Below, one piece after another: positions 52,166 through 61,131 of a stretch of 64,000 nucleotides of DNA. Position numbers and translations under genes: made by a program. The notes beneath the pieces were generated by a model. That model was given only the letters and a program-made list of their open reading frames with translations. It did not search any database and was not told where the DNA came from. The stretch is from Pseudorhodoferax sp. Leaf265 (GTDB lineage Bacteria > Pseudomonadota > Gammaproteobacteria > Burkholderiales > Burkholderiaceae_C). How positions within the stretch are numbered: position 1 is the first letter of the stretch; each line of letters begins with the position of its first letter. The DNA lies in NCBI RefSeq assembly GCF_001422365.1, contig NZ_LMMT01000002.1:179360-243359 (forward strand). Reading direction: 5' to 3'.

Positions 52166-53716
52166 ATGCGCCGACAAGACATCCAACTGCTGGCCCTGGC
52201 CCGCCAGGGCGACGCCGCAGCGCGCAGCGAAGCCGGGCGCCGTTACCTGGTCGGGGGCGACGGCTTTCCCCGCCATGTCGCTACCGGCATGGAGTACCTG
52301 AGCCACCCCAGCGTGCGCGACCGGATCGAGACCGCCCGAACCATCGCCGAAAGCCTGCCGCTGCAGGACCTGCTGCAGCTGCAGCAGGACGAGGCTTTGC
52401 GCAAGGCCGCCGGCGCCGGCAGTCTGCTGGCCCAGTTCAAGCTCGGCGTGTGGCTCTGCCTGCAGCACAGCCGTGTCGATGCCGGCGTGGCATGGCTCGA
52501 GGCCGCGGCCACCGGTGGCCATGTGGAGGCGCGCCAGGCCGTGGCGGCGCTGCGCCAGGCACGTGCCGCCGATGCCTTGGCGGCCATGCTGCGTGCCGTG
52601 TCCGGCAGCGCTGCTGTGGATGTGGCGCAGGTCGCCACGATGGCCGCACGCCAGGCCCGCGAGGGCGGCTCGCTGGATCTGCTGCTCGACTGCGTGCACG
52701 TGGCTTTGCTGCTGGCGCCGCGCCTCACGCATGGGCTGTCGGATCTGGTGGTGGCCGCCGTGTTGCTGGCCGAGCGCGAAGGCAGCGAATTGCGTGGCTT
52801 GTTGCCCGAACAGGTCGAGGCCAGCCTGGAGATGGCGATTGCACGGGGCGAGCGCGATGCGGCCTGCCTGCTCGGCCGGGCGCTGTGCGGCATTGCGCAC
52901 AGCGGCCTCGCCCCGGCGCGGCTGGCCACCGGCAGCAACATGCGCAAGGGCGTGGCACTGCTGCTGCGCGCAGCCGATGGCGGCCGCGATGACGCCTGGC
53001 TGGACCTGTACGCCATGCATTCGGACCACCGGCTGTCGGTCTCCAACCCGCAGCTGGCCCGTTTCTTCCTCGAAAAGGCGGCCACGCTGGGCCAGGCCGA
53101 GGCGCAACGCAAGCTGGGCGCGCTGGCGCTGCGTGCGGCCACCACGCTGGCCGAGAGCGAGCAGGCGATCGGCTGGCTGCATGCCGCCGCGGCGCAGGAC
53201 GACGCCCATGCCCAGCGCCTGCTGCAATCGCTGGTGCTGCCTGTGGCCGGCGACGAGGCGACGGCGCGCAGTGCCATCGAGCAGCTGCGCCAGAGCGATC
53301 CCTGGCTGGCCATGCGGCTGACGCTGGCGCGCGATTTCGGCCTGACCAAGCTCGAGGCGCTCAGCGTGGACCCGGCCGAGGGCCGCCGGCCCTGGGGCTT
53401 GCTGGTGGGGCGCAACCCCTTCATCACCCAGGCCCGGCTGTCGGCGCCGCGCGCGGTGCCGGCACTGACCGCGCAGGCGGCCCAGAACCTCGCACGCGCG
53501 GCGTCCTTCTTCGAGCAGTCGCGCGGCGACAGCAATGCCTTCGAAGGCGACCTGCGCCGCCGCTCGGTGCGCCAGCGCCGCGCCTTCGAGCGCCTGGGAT
53601 TGTCCGAGGACCTCTTCTTCGCCGAGGCCAGCTCGACCCAGCTGGAGTCGTTCCGCCTCGGGCCGAAGTGGGCCTTCCGCGCCAAGAAGCCGCTGGAGCT
53701 GGCGCTGGCCAGCTGA
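52166..53716 (+). CDS. Sel1-repeat / helical solenoid protein
   Basis: A 516-residue cytoplasmic protein without a signal peptide. Most of it is helical repeats of the Sel1/TPR-like type: GSLLAQFKLGVWLCLQHSRV, GRDDAWLDLYAMHSDHRL, GQAEAQRKLGALALRAATTL and DDAHAQRLLQSLV (repeats at about residues 85-120, 265-300, 310-335 and 345-365). There is AAAGGAG upstream of the ATG. The last 100 residues are basic and not repeat-like (RRRSVRQRRAFERLGL). Such proteins act as scaffolds; the partner is unknown. It follows an AT-rich promoter with two dyads. Confidence 0.8.
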   Translation: MRRQDIQLLALARQGDAAARSEAGRRYLVGGDGFPRHVATGMEYLSHPSVRDRIETARTIAESLPLQDLLQLQQDEALRKAAGAGSLLAQFKLGVWLCLQHSRVDAGVAWLEAAATGGHVEARQAVAALRQARAADALAAMLRAVSGSAAVDVAQVATMAARQAREGGSLDLLLDCVHVALLLAPRLTHGLSDLVVAAVLLAEREGSELRGLLPEQVEASLEMAIARGERDAACLLGRALCGIAHSGLAPARLATGSNMRKGVALLLRAADGGRDDAWLDLYAMHSDHRLSVSNPQLARFFLEKAATLGQAEAQRKLGALALRAATTLAESEQAIGWLHAAAAQDDAHAQRLLQSLVLPVAGDEATARSAIEQLRQSDPWLAMRLTLARDFGLTKLEALSVDPAEGRRPWGLLVGRNPFITQARLSAPRAVPALTAQAAQNLARAASFFEQSRGDSNAFEGDLRRRSVRQRRAFERLGLSEDLFFAEASSTQLESFRLGPKWAFRAKKPLELALAS

Positions 53717-53761
53717 GCCCGCGCCGGCCATTCCCGGGCTGCGGCTGGGGGTGGGCGTGTT

Positions 53762-53780
53762 GTTGAGAATTTCTCTCAAC
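53762..53780. promoter_or_regulatory. 7-bp perfect dyad before the DUF2325 gene
   Basis: GTTGAGA-N5-TCTCAAC, a 19-bp perfect palindrome with an AT-rich centre, is 28 bp before the DUF2325 start. The GAGAAT...TCTC core is faintly similar to Fur boxes of related bacteria, but the match to the consensus is weak. Confidence 0.45.
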
Positions 53781-53807
53781 TAAGATCGGCCATCTCGAAG
53801 GAAAAGG

Positions 53808-54224
53808 ATGGCCATGGCGGCACGGATGGATGAGAGTGTGTGGGCGGCGGAACCCCTGGTGCTCGTGCGCCAGCTGGGCGCGGCGCAGCAGCGCTGCAGT
53901 GCCGTGATCGCCGCGCAGCACCGGCGCATCGAACAACTGGAGGCGCAACTGCTGCGCACGCGCGCGGCGCTGGTGCTGCGCACCACGGCGCTGGCCTGGG
54001 CGCGCCAGCAGGATGTGGCGTCCATCGACGAACACGATCCCGCCGCGCTGGACGCAAGCCTGCGCGCTGCCGATCTCGTGATTTGCCAGACTGGCTGCCT
54101 GAGCCATGGCGACTACTGGCGTGTGCGCGACCATTGCCGGCGCACCGGCAAGACCTGCGTCATGGTGGAGCAGCCAGAGGCCTTGCGCATCGTGCGGCTG
54201 CAGCGCGAGGCCGCGGCCGGCTGA
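53808..54224 (+). CDS. DUF2325 domain protein
   Basis: A 138-residue protein with a coiled-coil N-terminal half (about residues 15-60, AAQHRRIEQLEAQLLRTRAAL) and a C-terminal DUF2325 domain (ICQTGCLSHGDYWRVRDHCRRTGKTCVM). The cysteines in CQTGC and HC could bind metal. AAGGAAAAGG precedes the ATG. A Fur-like dyad lies upstream. The family has no established function. The gene is convergent with corA. Confidence 0.85.
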   Translation: MAMAARMDESVWAAEPLVLVRQLGAAQQRCSAVIAAQHRRIEQLEAQLLRTRAALVLRTTALAWARQQDVASIDEHDPAALDASLRAADLVICQTGCLSHGDYWRVRDHCRRTGKTCVMVEQPEALRIVRLQREAAAG

Positions 54225-54228
54225 AGGC

Positions 54229-55326
54229 TCAGCGCGCGCTGCGGGCCAGATAGCGCTTGCGCCGGAACAGCACGATCAGCAGCGCGGCGATCACGCCCAT
54301 GGCGCCCATGGCCCACCAGAAGCCGTCCTGCTGGTGGATCAGCGGGATGAACTCGAAGTTCATGCCGAAAATGCCAGCGATCAGGTTCAGCGGCAGGAAC
54401 ACGGCGGTCAGCGCGGTCAGCACACGCATGATGTCGTTGGTGCGGTTGCTCTGCGCCGAGAAGTGGATCTGCACCACGGTCTCGGCGTTCTGCTCGAGCC
54501 GGCGCACATGGTGGACGACGCGCTGGATGTGCTCGATCACGTCGCGCGAGCGCGCCACCAGGCCATCGCGCTCGGCCTGCGGCATGGCGCTGGCGGGCTG
54601 CTCGCGCAGCGTGTCCAGCCATTCCTGCATGGCGTCGTGCTGCTCCTCGCAAAGGTCTTCCAGCATGTGCAGTTCGTTGCGGGCCGCCATCAGCGCGTTC
54701 CAGTTCGAAAAGCGCGAACCGGGCCGCAGCAGTTCCTGCTGCCAGTGGTCCAACTGCTGGCTCAGCACCTTGCGCAGCTCCAGGTAGCTGTCCACCATGA
54801 CGTTGACCATGCGCAACATGAGGTCGGCAGGCAGGGTCGGCAGGCGCGAGCGCACCGTGGTCGTCAGGCCGTCGCTGTGCACGGCGTCGGACAGGTAGCG
54901 CTGCAGGAACGCGCGCGCGGTGAAGCAGCCGGCCGGGTGCACGCTGACCAGCAGCCGGTCGAACACAGCGAAGCCGACGGCCCGCGTGCTGATGCGCCGG
55001 AACGCGGCCGGCATGGAGCGGGCCGGGCCGTTGGATTCGGACTCCTTGCCGGTTTCCTCCTGCGTGGCCAGCCGGCGGAACACGATCAGGTCATAGACCG
55101 AGGTGTAGTCGTAGTGCGAGGGGTGGGCTGCGTTGAGCAGGTCGGCGCAGTGCAGGTCCAGCAGCTGCGAGCCACCCAGGCGCTGGGCCGCGCGCTGCAC
55201 GAGGGGCAGCTCGGCCTCCAGCTGCTCGCGCTCGACGAACAGCCAGACGAAGCCGTTTTCGGGCGCGCGTGCGGGCAACTCCTCGGCAAAGCGCAGCGTG
55301 CCGGGGCTGAACTCGACGATCTGCAT
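54229..55326 (-). CDS. corA: CorA-family magnesium/cobalt (or zinc) transporter
   Basis: A 365-residue inner-membrane channel of the CorA family. Seen: a large N-terminal cytoplasmic domain, a long stalk helix (about residues 225-290, SFRS...-type charged region with RNELHMLEDL), two C-terminal membrane helices and the signature GMN in LIAGIFGMNFEF between them, ending in a basic tail RRKRYLARSAR. The GMN motif supports Mg2+/Co2+ uptake, while some members (ZntB) move zinc. It starts 8 bp after the hemB stop on the same strand, so the two may be cotranscribed. Confidence 0.93.
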   Translation of the reverse strand: MQIVEFSPGTLRFAEELPARAPENGFVWLFVEREQLEAELPLVQRAAQRLGGSQLLDLHCADLLNAAHPSHYDYTSVYDLIVFRRLATQEETGKESESNGPARSMPAAFRRISTRAVGFAVFDRLLVSVHPAGCFTARAFLQRYLSDAVHSDGLTTTVRSRLPTLPADLMLRMVNVMVDSYLELRKVLSQQLDHWQQELLRPGSRFSNWNALMAARNELHMLEDLCEEQHDAMQEWLDTLREQPASAMPQAERDGLVARSRDVIEHIQRVVHHVRRLEQNAETVVQIHFSAQSNRTNDIMRVLTALTAVFLPLNLIAGIFGMNFEFIPLIHQQDGFWWAMGAMGVIAALLIVLFRRKRYLARSAR

Positions 55327-55334
55327 GGGCGGTG

Positions 55335-56436
<1,102 letters not shown>

Positions 56437-56442
56437 GCCCGC

Positions 56443-56555
56443 GGGCGGTCCGCCGCCTACCCGCTTCACCTCCCTGAGCGGGGGCCTCGACGTGTAACAA
56501 CCAACAGGCTTGCCACCCCGGCCCGTCGCGCTTGCACCGGCCGGGGTATTTTTTT
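56443..56555 (+). ncRNA. putative sRNA with an anti-Shine-Dalgarno loop
   Basis: The predicted transcript starts near 56443 and ends at a Rho-independent terminator at 56515-56555, about 113 nt. It has no supported coding region. A hairpin CCCGCT (56460-56465) / AGCGGG (56477-56482) holds an 11-base loop starting with TCACCTCC (56466-56473), the same eight bases as the anti-Shine-Dalgarno end of 16S rRNA. A further short stem GGCG-GTC-CGCC lies near the 5' end. Loops of this kind occur in sRNAs that bind ribosome-binding sites. I do not recognise a named family. Confidence 0.5.
56515..56555 (+). terminator. Rho-independent terminator of the putative sRNA
   Basis: ACCCCGGCC (56515-56523) and GGCCGGGGT (56539-56547) form a perfect 9-bp stem with a 15-base loop, followed by A and seven T. 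Its orientation fits a plus-strand transcript. No coding gene ends upstream on this strand, which is the main reason to suspect a noncoding RNA here. Confidence 0.9.
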
Positions 56556-56560
56556 GGCGT

Positions 56561-56631
56561 TGGGCCGCCCCAAGACCAAAAGCGTCCCCTCGGGGGACAC
56601 GGGTGGGCGCGTAGCGCCTGCCCTTGGGGCA
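56561..56631. repeat. GC-rich dispersed repeat element, intergenic copy
   Basis: A 71-bp copy related to the one at 28415-28485. GCCCCAAG (56567-56574) pairs with CTTGGGGC (56623-56630), enclosing GTCCCC-TCG-GGGGAC and a GGCGC-GTA-GCGCC hairpin, so the whole folds into a three-way junction. It is followed by ATTTTT and lies 26 bp before hemJ, so it could also act as a terminator or leader structure. Confidence 0.65.
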
Positions 56632-56656
56632 TTTTTGCCTCGCCTACACTTTCACC

Positions 56657-57085
56657 ATGCTGTGGGTCAAGGCTTTCCATATCGTTTTCGTGGCCAGCTG
56701 GTTCGCCGGCCTGTTCTATCTGCCGCGTATCTTCGTGAACCTGGCCATGGTGCCGCCGGGCTCGGACGCCGAGCGCGAGCGGCTGCTGCTGATGGCGCGC
56801 AAGCTGCTGCGCTTCACCACGCTGCTGGCCGTGCCGGCGCTGGCGCTGGGCTTGGTGCTGTGGTTGCACTACGGCATCGGCCGCGGTCCCGGCAACGGCT
56901 GGATGCACGCCAAGCTGGCGGTGGTGCTGCTGGTGCTGCTCTACCACCACGCCTGCGCGGCGCAACTGCGCCGCCTGCGCGACGGCCAGTCGTTGCGCAG
57001 CCATGTCTGGTACCGCTGGTTCAACGAACTGCCAGTGCTGATGCTGGTGGCGGCCGTGGTGCTGGTCGTCGTCAAGCCGTTCTGA
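56657..57085 (+). CDS. hemJ: protoporphyrinogen IX oxidase HemJ (CopD-like)
   Basis: A 142-residue membrane protein of the HemJ family, the oxygen-independent-type protoporphyrinogen oxidase found where HemG and HemY are missing. Seen: the N-terminal helix MLWVKAFHIVFVASWFAGLFYLPR with the conserved His8, three more hydrophobic segments, and the conserved WMHAKLAVV lysine near residue 87. Its location 300 bp from hemB on the other strand supports a haem role. It could be annotated as CopD; the HemJ identification rests on the N-terminal signature. Confidence 0.85.
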   Translation: MLWVKAFHIVFVASWFAGLFYLPRIFVNLAMVPPGSDAERERLLLMARKLLRFTTLLAVPALALGLVLWLHYGIGRGPGNGWMHAKLAVVLLVLLYHHACAAQLRRLRDGQSLRSHVWYRWFNELPVLMLVAAVVLVVVKPF

Positions 57086-57106
57086 CGCCGCAGGCCGGGC
57101 GCCACC

Positions 57107-58225
57107 ATGCACAAGACCTCGGCCTGGCCGCTGGCGCTGGTCTACCTGGCGCTGGTCGTGTATGCCAGCCTGTTCCCGTTCGAGGGCTGGCGCGACCAGG
57201 GCATCGCGCCCTGGGCCTTCATGGCCGCGCCGCTGCCGCGCTGGTGGACCTGGTTCGACGTGCAGATCAACGTGCTCGGCTACGCGCCTCTGGGCTTTCT
57301 GCTGGCCTTGGCGGGACTGCGTTCGGGCCGCACGCGTGCGCCGGTGCTGCTGACGCTGCTGGCGGGCGCCGCGGTGTCCTTCCTCATGGAGACGACGCAG
57401 GGTTACCTGCCGCGGCGTGTGCCTTCCAACGTCGATTTCGCGCTCAATACCGCCGGCACCTGGCTGGGGGCACTGCTGGCTTGGCTGTTGCAGCGCACCG
57501 GCACCATCGACCGCTGGAGCCGCTTTCGCGCCGGCTGGCTGACACCGGATGCGCGCGGCGCGCTGGTGCTGCTGGCGCTGTGGCCGCTGGCCCTGCTGTT
57601 CCCGGCTTCCGTGCCGCTGGGACTGGGCCAGGTGTTCGAGCGGCTGGAGGAAGCGCTGGCGGAATTCCTGGAGGACACCCCCTTCCTCGACTGGCTGCCA
57701 GTGCGGGATGTGGAGCTGCAGCCGCTGGTGCCGGGCAGCGAGATGTTCTGCGTGCTGCTGGGCGCCCTGGTGCCCTGCCTGATCGGCTACGGCGTGATCA
57801 CCGGCGTGCGGCGGCGCGCCTGGTTCTTGTTGGTACTGACCGTGGTCGGGATCGGCGCCACGGCGCTGTCGGCCGCGCTGAGCTATGGCCCCAACCACGC
57901 CTGGGCCTGGGGGACGCTGCCGGTGCGCGTGGGCTGGGCGGCGGCGTTGCTGGTGTCGGTGCTGCTGCTGCGGGCGCGGCCGCGGGGCTGTGCCGCCCTG
58001 GCCCTGCTGGCGCTGGCGCTGCATCTGAGCCTCTTGAACCAGGCGCCCACCAGCGCCTACTTCGCGCAGACGCTGCAGACCTGGGAGCAGGGCCGCTTCA
58101 TCCGCTTCAACGGCCTGGCCCAGTGGCTGGGCTGGGGCTGGCCCTATGTGGCCGCCCTGTACCTGCTGCTGCGGCTGTCGGGGCCGGACACCACGGCGCG
58201 CCAGCTTCCTAAAATGCCGCGATGA
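57107..58225 (+). CDS. VanZ-like multi-pass membrane protein
   Basis: A 372-residue protein with a VanZ-like N-terminal part (about residues 1-130; LVYLALVVYASLFPFEGW, INVLGYAPLGFLLALA, ETTQGYLPRRVPSNVDFALNTAGTWLGALLA) and further hydrophobic segments to a total of about nine or ten. VanZ confers low-level teicoplanin resistance in enterococci, but most VanZ-like proteins have no known activity. It overlaps the ferredoxin gene by ATGA. It lies 21 bp after hemJ on the same strand. Confidence 0.85.
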   Translation: MHKTSAWPLALVYLALVVYASLFPFEGWRDQGIAPWAFMAAPLPRWWTWFDVQINVLGYAPLGFLLALAGLRSGRTRAPVLLTLLAGAAVSFLMETTQGYLPRRVPSNVDFALNTAGTWLGALLAWLLQRTGTIDRWSRFRAGWLTPDARGALVLLALWPLALLFPASVPLGLGQVFERLEEALAEFLEDTPFLDWLPVRDVELQPLVPGSEMFCVLLGALVPCLIGYGVITGVRRRAWFLLVLTVVGIGATALSAALSYGPNHAWAWGTLPVRVGWAAALLVSVLLLRARPRGCAALALLALALHLSLLNQAPTSAYFAQTLQTWEQGRFIRFNGLAQWLGWGWPYVAALYLLLRLSGPDTTARQLPKMPR

Positions 58226-58560
58226 GCACGCCCCCCTCCTACTACGAGCGCCACATCTTCTTCTGCCTGAACGAGCGCACCAACGGTGAAGACTGCTGCG
58301 CCCACCACGGCGCCCAGGAGGCCTTCGACCGCTGCAAGGCACAGGTCAAGGCCGCCGGCCTCGCCGGGCCGGGCAAAGTGCGCGTGAACAAGGCGGGCTG
58401 CCTGGACCGCTGCGCGGCCGGCCCGGTGGCGGTGGTCTACCCCGAGGCGGTCTGGTACAGCTTCGTGGATGAGCAGGACATCGACGAAATCGTCGAATCG
58501 CATTTGAAGAACGGCCAGGTTGTCGAGCGCCTGCGCACGCCCGCGCACCTGGGGCGCTGA
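58222..58560 (+). CDS. thioredoxin-like [2Fe-2S] ferredoxin
   Basis: A 112-residue ferredoxin of the thioredoxin-fold [2Fe-2S] type, as in Azotobacter/Clostridium shethna-like proteins. Seen: ligands in FFCLNERTNGEDCCAHH and in NKAGCLDRCAAGPVAVVYP, giving four candidate cysteines spaced as in the family. The GPVAVVYPEAVWYSFV strand is characteristic. It overlaps the VanZ-like gene by four bases and is followed after 3 bp by a hydrolase, so the three genes are one unit. Electron partners are unknown. Confidence 0.9.
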   Translation: MSTPPSYYERHIFFCLNERTNGEDCCAHHGAQEAFDRCKAQVKAAGLAGPGKVRVNKAGCLDRCAAGPVAVVYPEAVWYSFVDEQDIDEIVESHLKNGQVVERLRTPAHLGR

Positions 58561-58563
58561 GCC

Positions 58564-59205
58564 ATGAATGCATCCACGGAGCGGCTCACGCTGCAAGGCC
58601 CCGTCGGCGCCATCGAGGTTCTGCGCGACACCCCCGACGCGTCTGTCGCTGCGCGCGGCGTGGCCGTGATCGCCCATCCGCACCCGCTGTTCGGCGGCAC
58701 CATGGACAACAAGGTCGTGCAGACGCTGGCGCGCGCCTTCGTGCAGTGCGGCTGGACAGCCGTGCGCTTCAATTTCCGCGGGGTGGGCGCAAGCGCTGGC
58801 GTGCACGATGAGGGGCGTGGCGAGGCCGAGGACTTCGGCGCCGTGCTGGCGCAGCTGGCCGGCGATGGGCCGCTGGCGCTGGCCGGGTTCTCCTTCGGTG
58901 CCTTCGTCACCAGCCGTGCGCTTGCCGCCTTGCCGCCGGAGCGCGCCGTCGAGCAGTTGGTGCTGGTGGGCACGGCGGCATCGCGCTTCGAGGTCGCCGC
59001 CATCCCGTCCGGCATGCATGCCCGCACCCTGGTCGTGCACGGCGAGCAGGACGACACCGTGCCCCTGTCTGCCGTGCTGGATTGGGCGCGTCCGCAGTCA
59101 CTGCCTGTTACCGTCGTGCCAGGCGGTGGGCATTTCTTTCACGGACAGTTGCCGCTGCTCAAGGGCCTGGTGGTCCGCCACCTCCAGGGCGCCGCTCCTC
59201 TCTGA
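58564..59205 (+). CDS. alpha/beta hydrolase
   Basis: A 213-residue alpha/beta hydrolase. Seen: the family-typical AHPHPLFGGTMDNKV near residue 40, FRGVGASAG, nucleophile GFSFG (Ser near residue 113), VVHGEQDDTVP and GGGHFFHG with catalytic Asp and His. These features fit the small hydrolases of unknown substrate beside [2Fe-2S] ferredoxins in Burkholderiales. It begins 3 bp after the ferredoxin stop and lies 56 bp before the carboxypeptidase gene. Confidence 0.9.
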   Translation: MNASTERLTLQGPVGAIEVLRDTPDASVAARGVAVIAHPHPLFGGTMDNKVVQTLARAFVQCGWTAVRFNFRGVGASAGVHDEGRGEAEDFGAVLAQLAGDGPLALAGFSFGAFVTSRALAALPPERAVEQLVLVGTAASRFEVAAIPSGMHARTLVVHGEQDDTVPLSAVLDWARPQSLPVTVVPGGGHFFHGQLPLLKGLVVRHLQGAAPL

Positions 59206-59261
59206 CGCTTCGCTGACGCCGGTCCCGACCGCGCGCGCAGCCGCTTTTCTTGCTGATTTCC

Positions 59262-60422
59262 ATGCGCCGTTTTTTGAAACTGCTGGTGGCGCCGCTGCTG
59301 GCTGTTGTCGTTTCCCTGGCCGCAGCCCAGGCGCCCCGGGGCCCCGAAGTGACCGCCAGCGCCTATCTGCTGGTGGATGTGACCGCCAACCAGGTGCTGC
59401 TCGAGAAGAATGCCGACGCCCCCGTCGAGCCCGCATCCCTGACCAAGCTCATGAGTGCCTATCTGGTGTTCGATGCACTCAGGTCCAAGAAGCTCACGCT
59501 GGCGCAGACCCTGCCGGTCAGCGAGCGCGCCTGGAAGATGCCGGGCTCGCGCATGTTCATCGACCCCAAGATGCAGGTTCCCGTGGAAGACCTGCTCAAG
59601 GGCTTGATCGTGCAGTCCGGCAACGATGCCACCATGGCGCTGGCAGAGGGTGTGGGCGGCACGGCCGAGCGCTTCGTGCAGCTCATGAACGACCAGGCCA
59701 AGGCCATGGGCCTGAAGAACACCACCTACAAGAACCCCGAAGGCTTGGCCGAGGCCGGCCACACGACGACGGCGCGTGACCTGTCCATCCTGTCGATGCG
59801 CTTGATGCACGACTTCCCGGAGTACATGCACTACTACAGCATCAAGAAGTACCGCTACCAAGGCACGCCGGTGGCGAACGACACCAACCGCAACCTGCTG
59901 CTGTTCCGCGACCCGACCGTCGACGGCCTGAAGACCGGCCACACCAACGCGGCGGGCTACTGCATGGTCGCCACGGCCAAGCGCGATTTCCCGAATTTGG
60001 CCGGCGGCCGCCGCCTGCTGTCCATCGTGCTCGGTGCCTCCAGTGAGAACGCGCGCGCCAACGAATCGCAGAAGCTGCTGAACTGGGGCTACACGGCCTT
60101 CGAGGCCGTCAAGCTGTTCCAGGCCAACCAGGCCGTGGTCACGCCTGCCGTCTGGAAGGGCAAGGAGAACGCCCTCAAGCTGGGCCGCACCGAGGCCGTG
60201 GTCGTCGCCGTGCCGGCCGGCGGCGCCAGCCGGATCAAGACCGACGTGGCGCGCCCGGACCCGCTGGTTGCCCCCTTCACCAAGGGCCAGGCTGTCGGTT
60301 CGCTGAAGGTCGTGCTGGACGACAAGGAGCTCGTCGTCGTGCCGCTGCAGGTGCTTGAGCCAGTCGCGCAGGCCGGCGTGCTCGGCCGCGCCTGGGACGC
60401 CGTGCGGCTCTGGATCAAATAG
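59262..60422 (+). CDS. dacC: serine-type D-alanyl-D-alanine carboxypeptidase (PBP5/6-like)
   Basis: A 386-residue penicillin-binding protein that trims the terminal D-alanine from peptidoglycan pentapeptides. Seen: signal peptide [20 protein letters not shown] (cleavage near AAAQ), catalytic motifs SLTK (about residues 59-62), SGN (about 121-123) and KTG (about 225-227), a C-terminal PBP5-type beta domain, and an amphipathic end [14 protein letters not shown] that anchors the protein to the inner membrane. The class A-type PBP5/DacC naming is by similarity; the paralogue is uncertain. A terminator-like hairpin overlaps the str promoter downstream. Confidence 0.93.
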   Translation: MRRFLKLLVAPLLAVVVSLAAAQAPRGPEVTASAYLLVDVTANQVLLEKNADAPVEPASLTKLMSAYLVFDALRSKKLTLAQTLPVSERAWKMPGSRMFIDPKMQVPVEDLLKGLIVQSGNDATMALAEGVGGTAERFVQLMNDQAKAMGLKNTTYKNPEGLAEAGHTTTARDLSILSMRLMHDFPEYMHYYSIKKYRYQGTPVANDTNRNLLLFRDPTVDGLKTGHTNAAGYCMVATAKRDFPNLAGGRRLLSIVLGASSENARANESQKLLNWGYTAFEAVKLFQANQAVVTPAVWKGKENALKLGRTEAVVVAVPAGGASRIKTDVARPDPLVAPFTKGQAVGSLKVVLDDKELVVVPLQVLEPVAQAGVLGRAWDAVRLWIK

Positions 60423-60435
60423 AGGGTCCCCCGTC

Positions 60436-60475
60436 TTGCAGCGCAGCGCCCGCAACGCTATACTCGCGGGCTTTT
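60436..60475 (+). promoter_or_regulatory. str operon promoter embedded in a terminator-like hairpin
   Basis: A strong promoter: TTGCAG (60436-60441), a 17-bp spacer and TATACT (60459-60464), with a GC-rich discriminator, as expected of stringently controlled ribosomal operons. GCCCGC (60448-60453) and GCGGGC (60466-60471) form a stem followed by TTTT, with the -10 in the loop, so the same DNA could terminate the dacC transcript. TCGGAA-AA-TTCCGA (60475-60488) follows in the leader. Confidence 0.75.
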
Positions 60476-60589
60476 CGGAAAATTCCGAGGGATTCACGTT
60501 TGCCGTTAGAGACGTTAGTCGAAGCGGTTGTCGGTGTGTGGCCTGCGTTGTTGGAACGCCAGGCGAGCGCCATCACAAGGAGAGGCTTA

Positions 60590-60967
60590 GTGCCAACCAT
60601 CAATCAACTCGTGCGTCAGGGCCGGGAAGTCGAGACCATCAACTCGAAGAGCCCCGCGATGCAAAACTCCCCGCAGCGCCGCGGCGTCTGCACCCGGGTG
60701 TACACCACGACCCCGAAGAAGCCGAACTCGGCGCTTCGTAAAGTTGCCAAGGTCCGTCTGACCAATGGCTTCGAAGTCATTTCCTACATCGGCGGCGAAG
60801 GCCACAACCTGCAGGAACACAGCGTCGTGCTGGTTCGCGGCGGTCGTGTCAAGGACTTGCCCGGTGTGCGTTACCACATCGTGCGCGGTTCGCTGGACCT
60901 GCAAGGTGTGAAGGACCGCAAGCAGTCGCGCTCCAAGTACGGCGCCAAAAAGCCGAAGGCTAAGTAA
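60590..60967 (+). CDS. rpsL: 30S ribosomal protein S12
   Basis: A 125-residue S12 at the decoding centre of the small subunit. It begins at GTG 60590 with AAGGAG upstream. Seen: [12 protein letters not shown] with Lys43 and [12 protein letters not shown] with Lys88, the wild-type residues at streptomycin-resistance sites, and the basic KKPKAK tail. It opens the str operon (rpsL, rpsG, fusA, tuf). Preferred-codon bias is strong. The 164-bp gap to rpsG contains candidate regulatory hairpins. Confidence 0.98.
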   Translation: MPTINQLVRQGREVETINSKSPAMQNSPQRRGVCTRVYTTTPKKPNSALRKVAKVRLTNGFEVISYIGGEGHNLQEHSVVLVRGGRVKDLPGVRYHIVRGSLDLQGVKDRKQSRSKYGAKKPKAK

Positions 60968-60996
60968 GTCCTTTCGGTTTTTCAGAGATAGCAGGT

Positions 60997-61061
60997 GCTG
61001 TCTGCCGCGTGGCGCGGTGAGGCAGCGTAGTGACCCGAATTCCGGATGTTCCGGAGGGGTC
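60997..61061 (+). promoter_or_regulatory. two stem-loops in the rpsL-rpsG gap
   Basis: The first hairpin (60997-61026) pairs GCTG with CAGC and CCGCG with CGCGG with small internal mismatches. The second (61032-61061) pairs GACCC with GGGTC and CCGGA with TCCGG. In E. coli this gap carries the S7 autoregulatory target, so they are plausible candidates; sequence similarity to the E. coli site was not established. Confidence 0.45.
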
Positions 61062-61131
61062 GAGTAAGTGGGTGTCCGAGATGGCTCCCGCGGCTTTCGC
61101 AAGAAGGCCAACTGAAGCAAAGAGGTGAAAC

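Noticed and set aside
52045..52301. Short plus-strand frames before the Sel1 gene (52045 and 52059)
   Set aside because: They overlap the operator-like region and the Sel1 start, with no ribosome site and no protein-like sequence.
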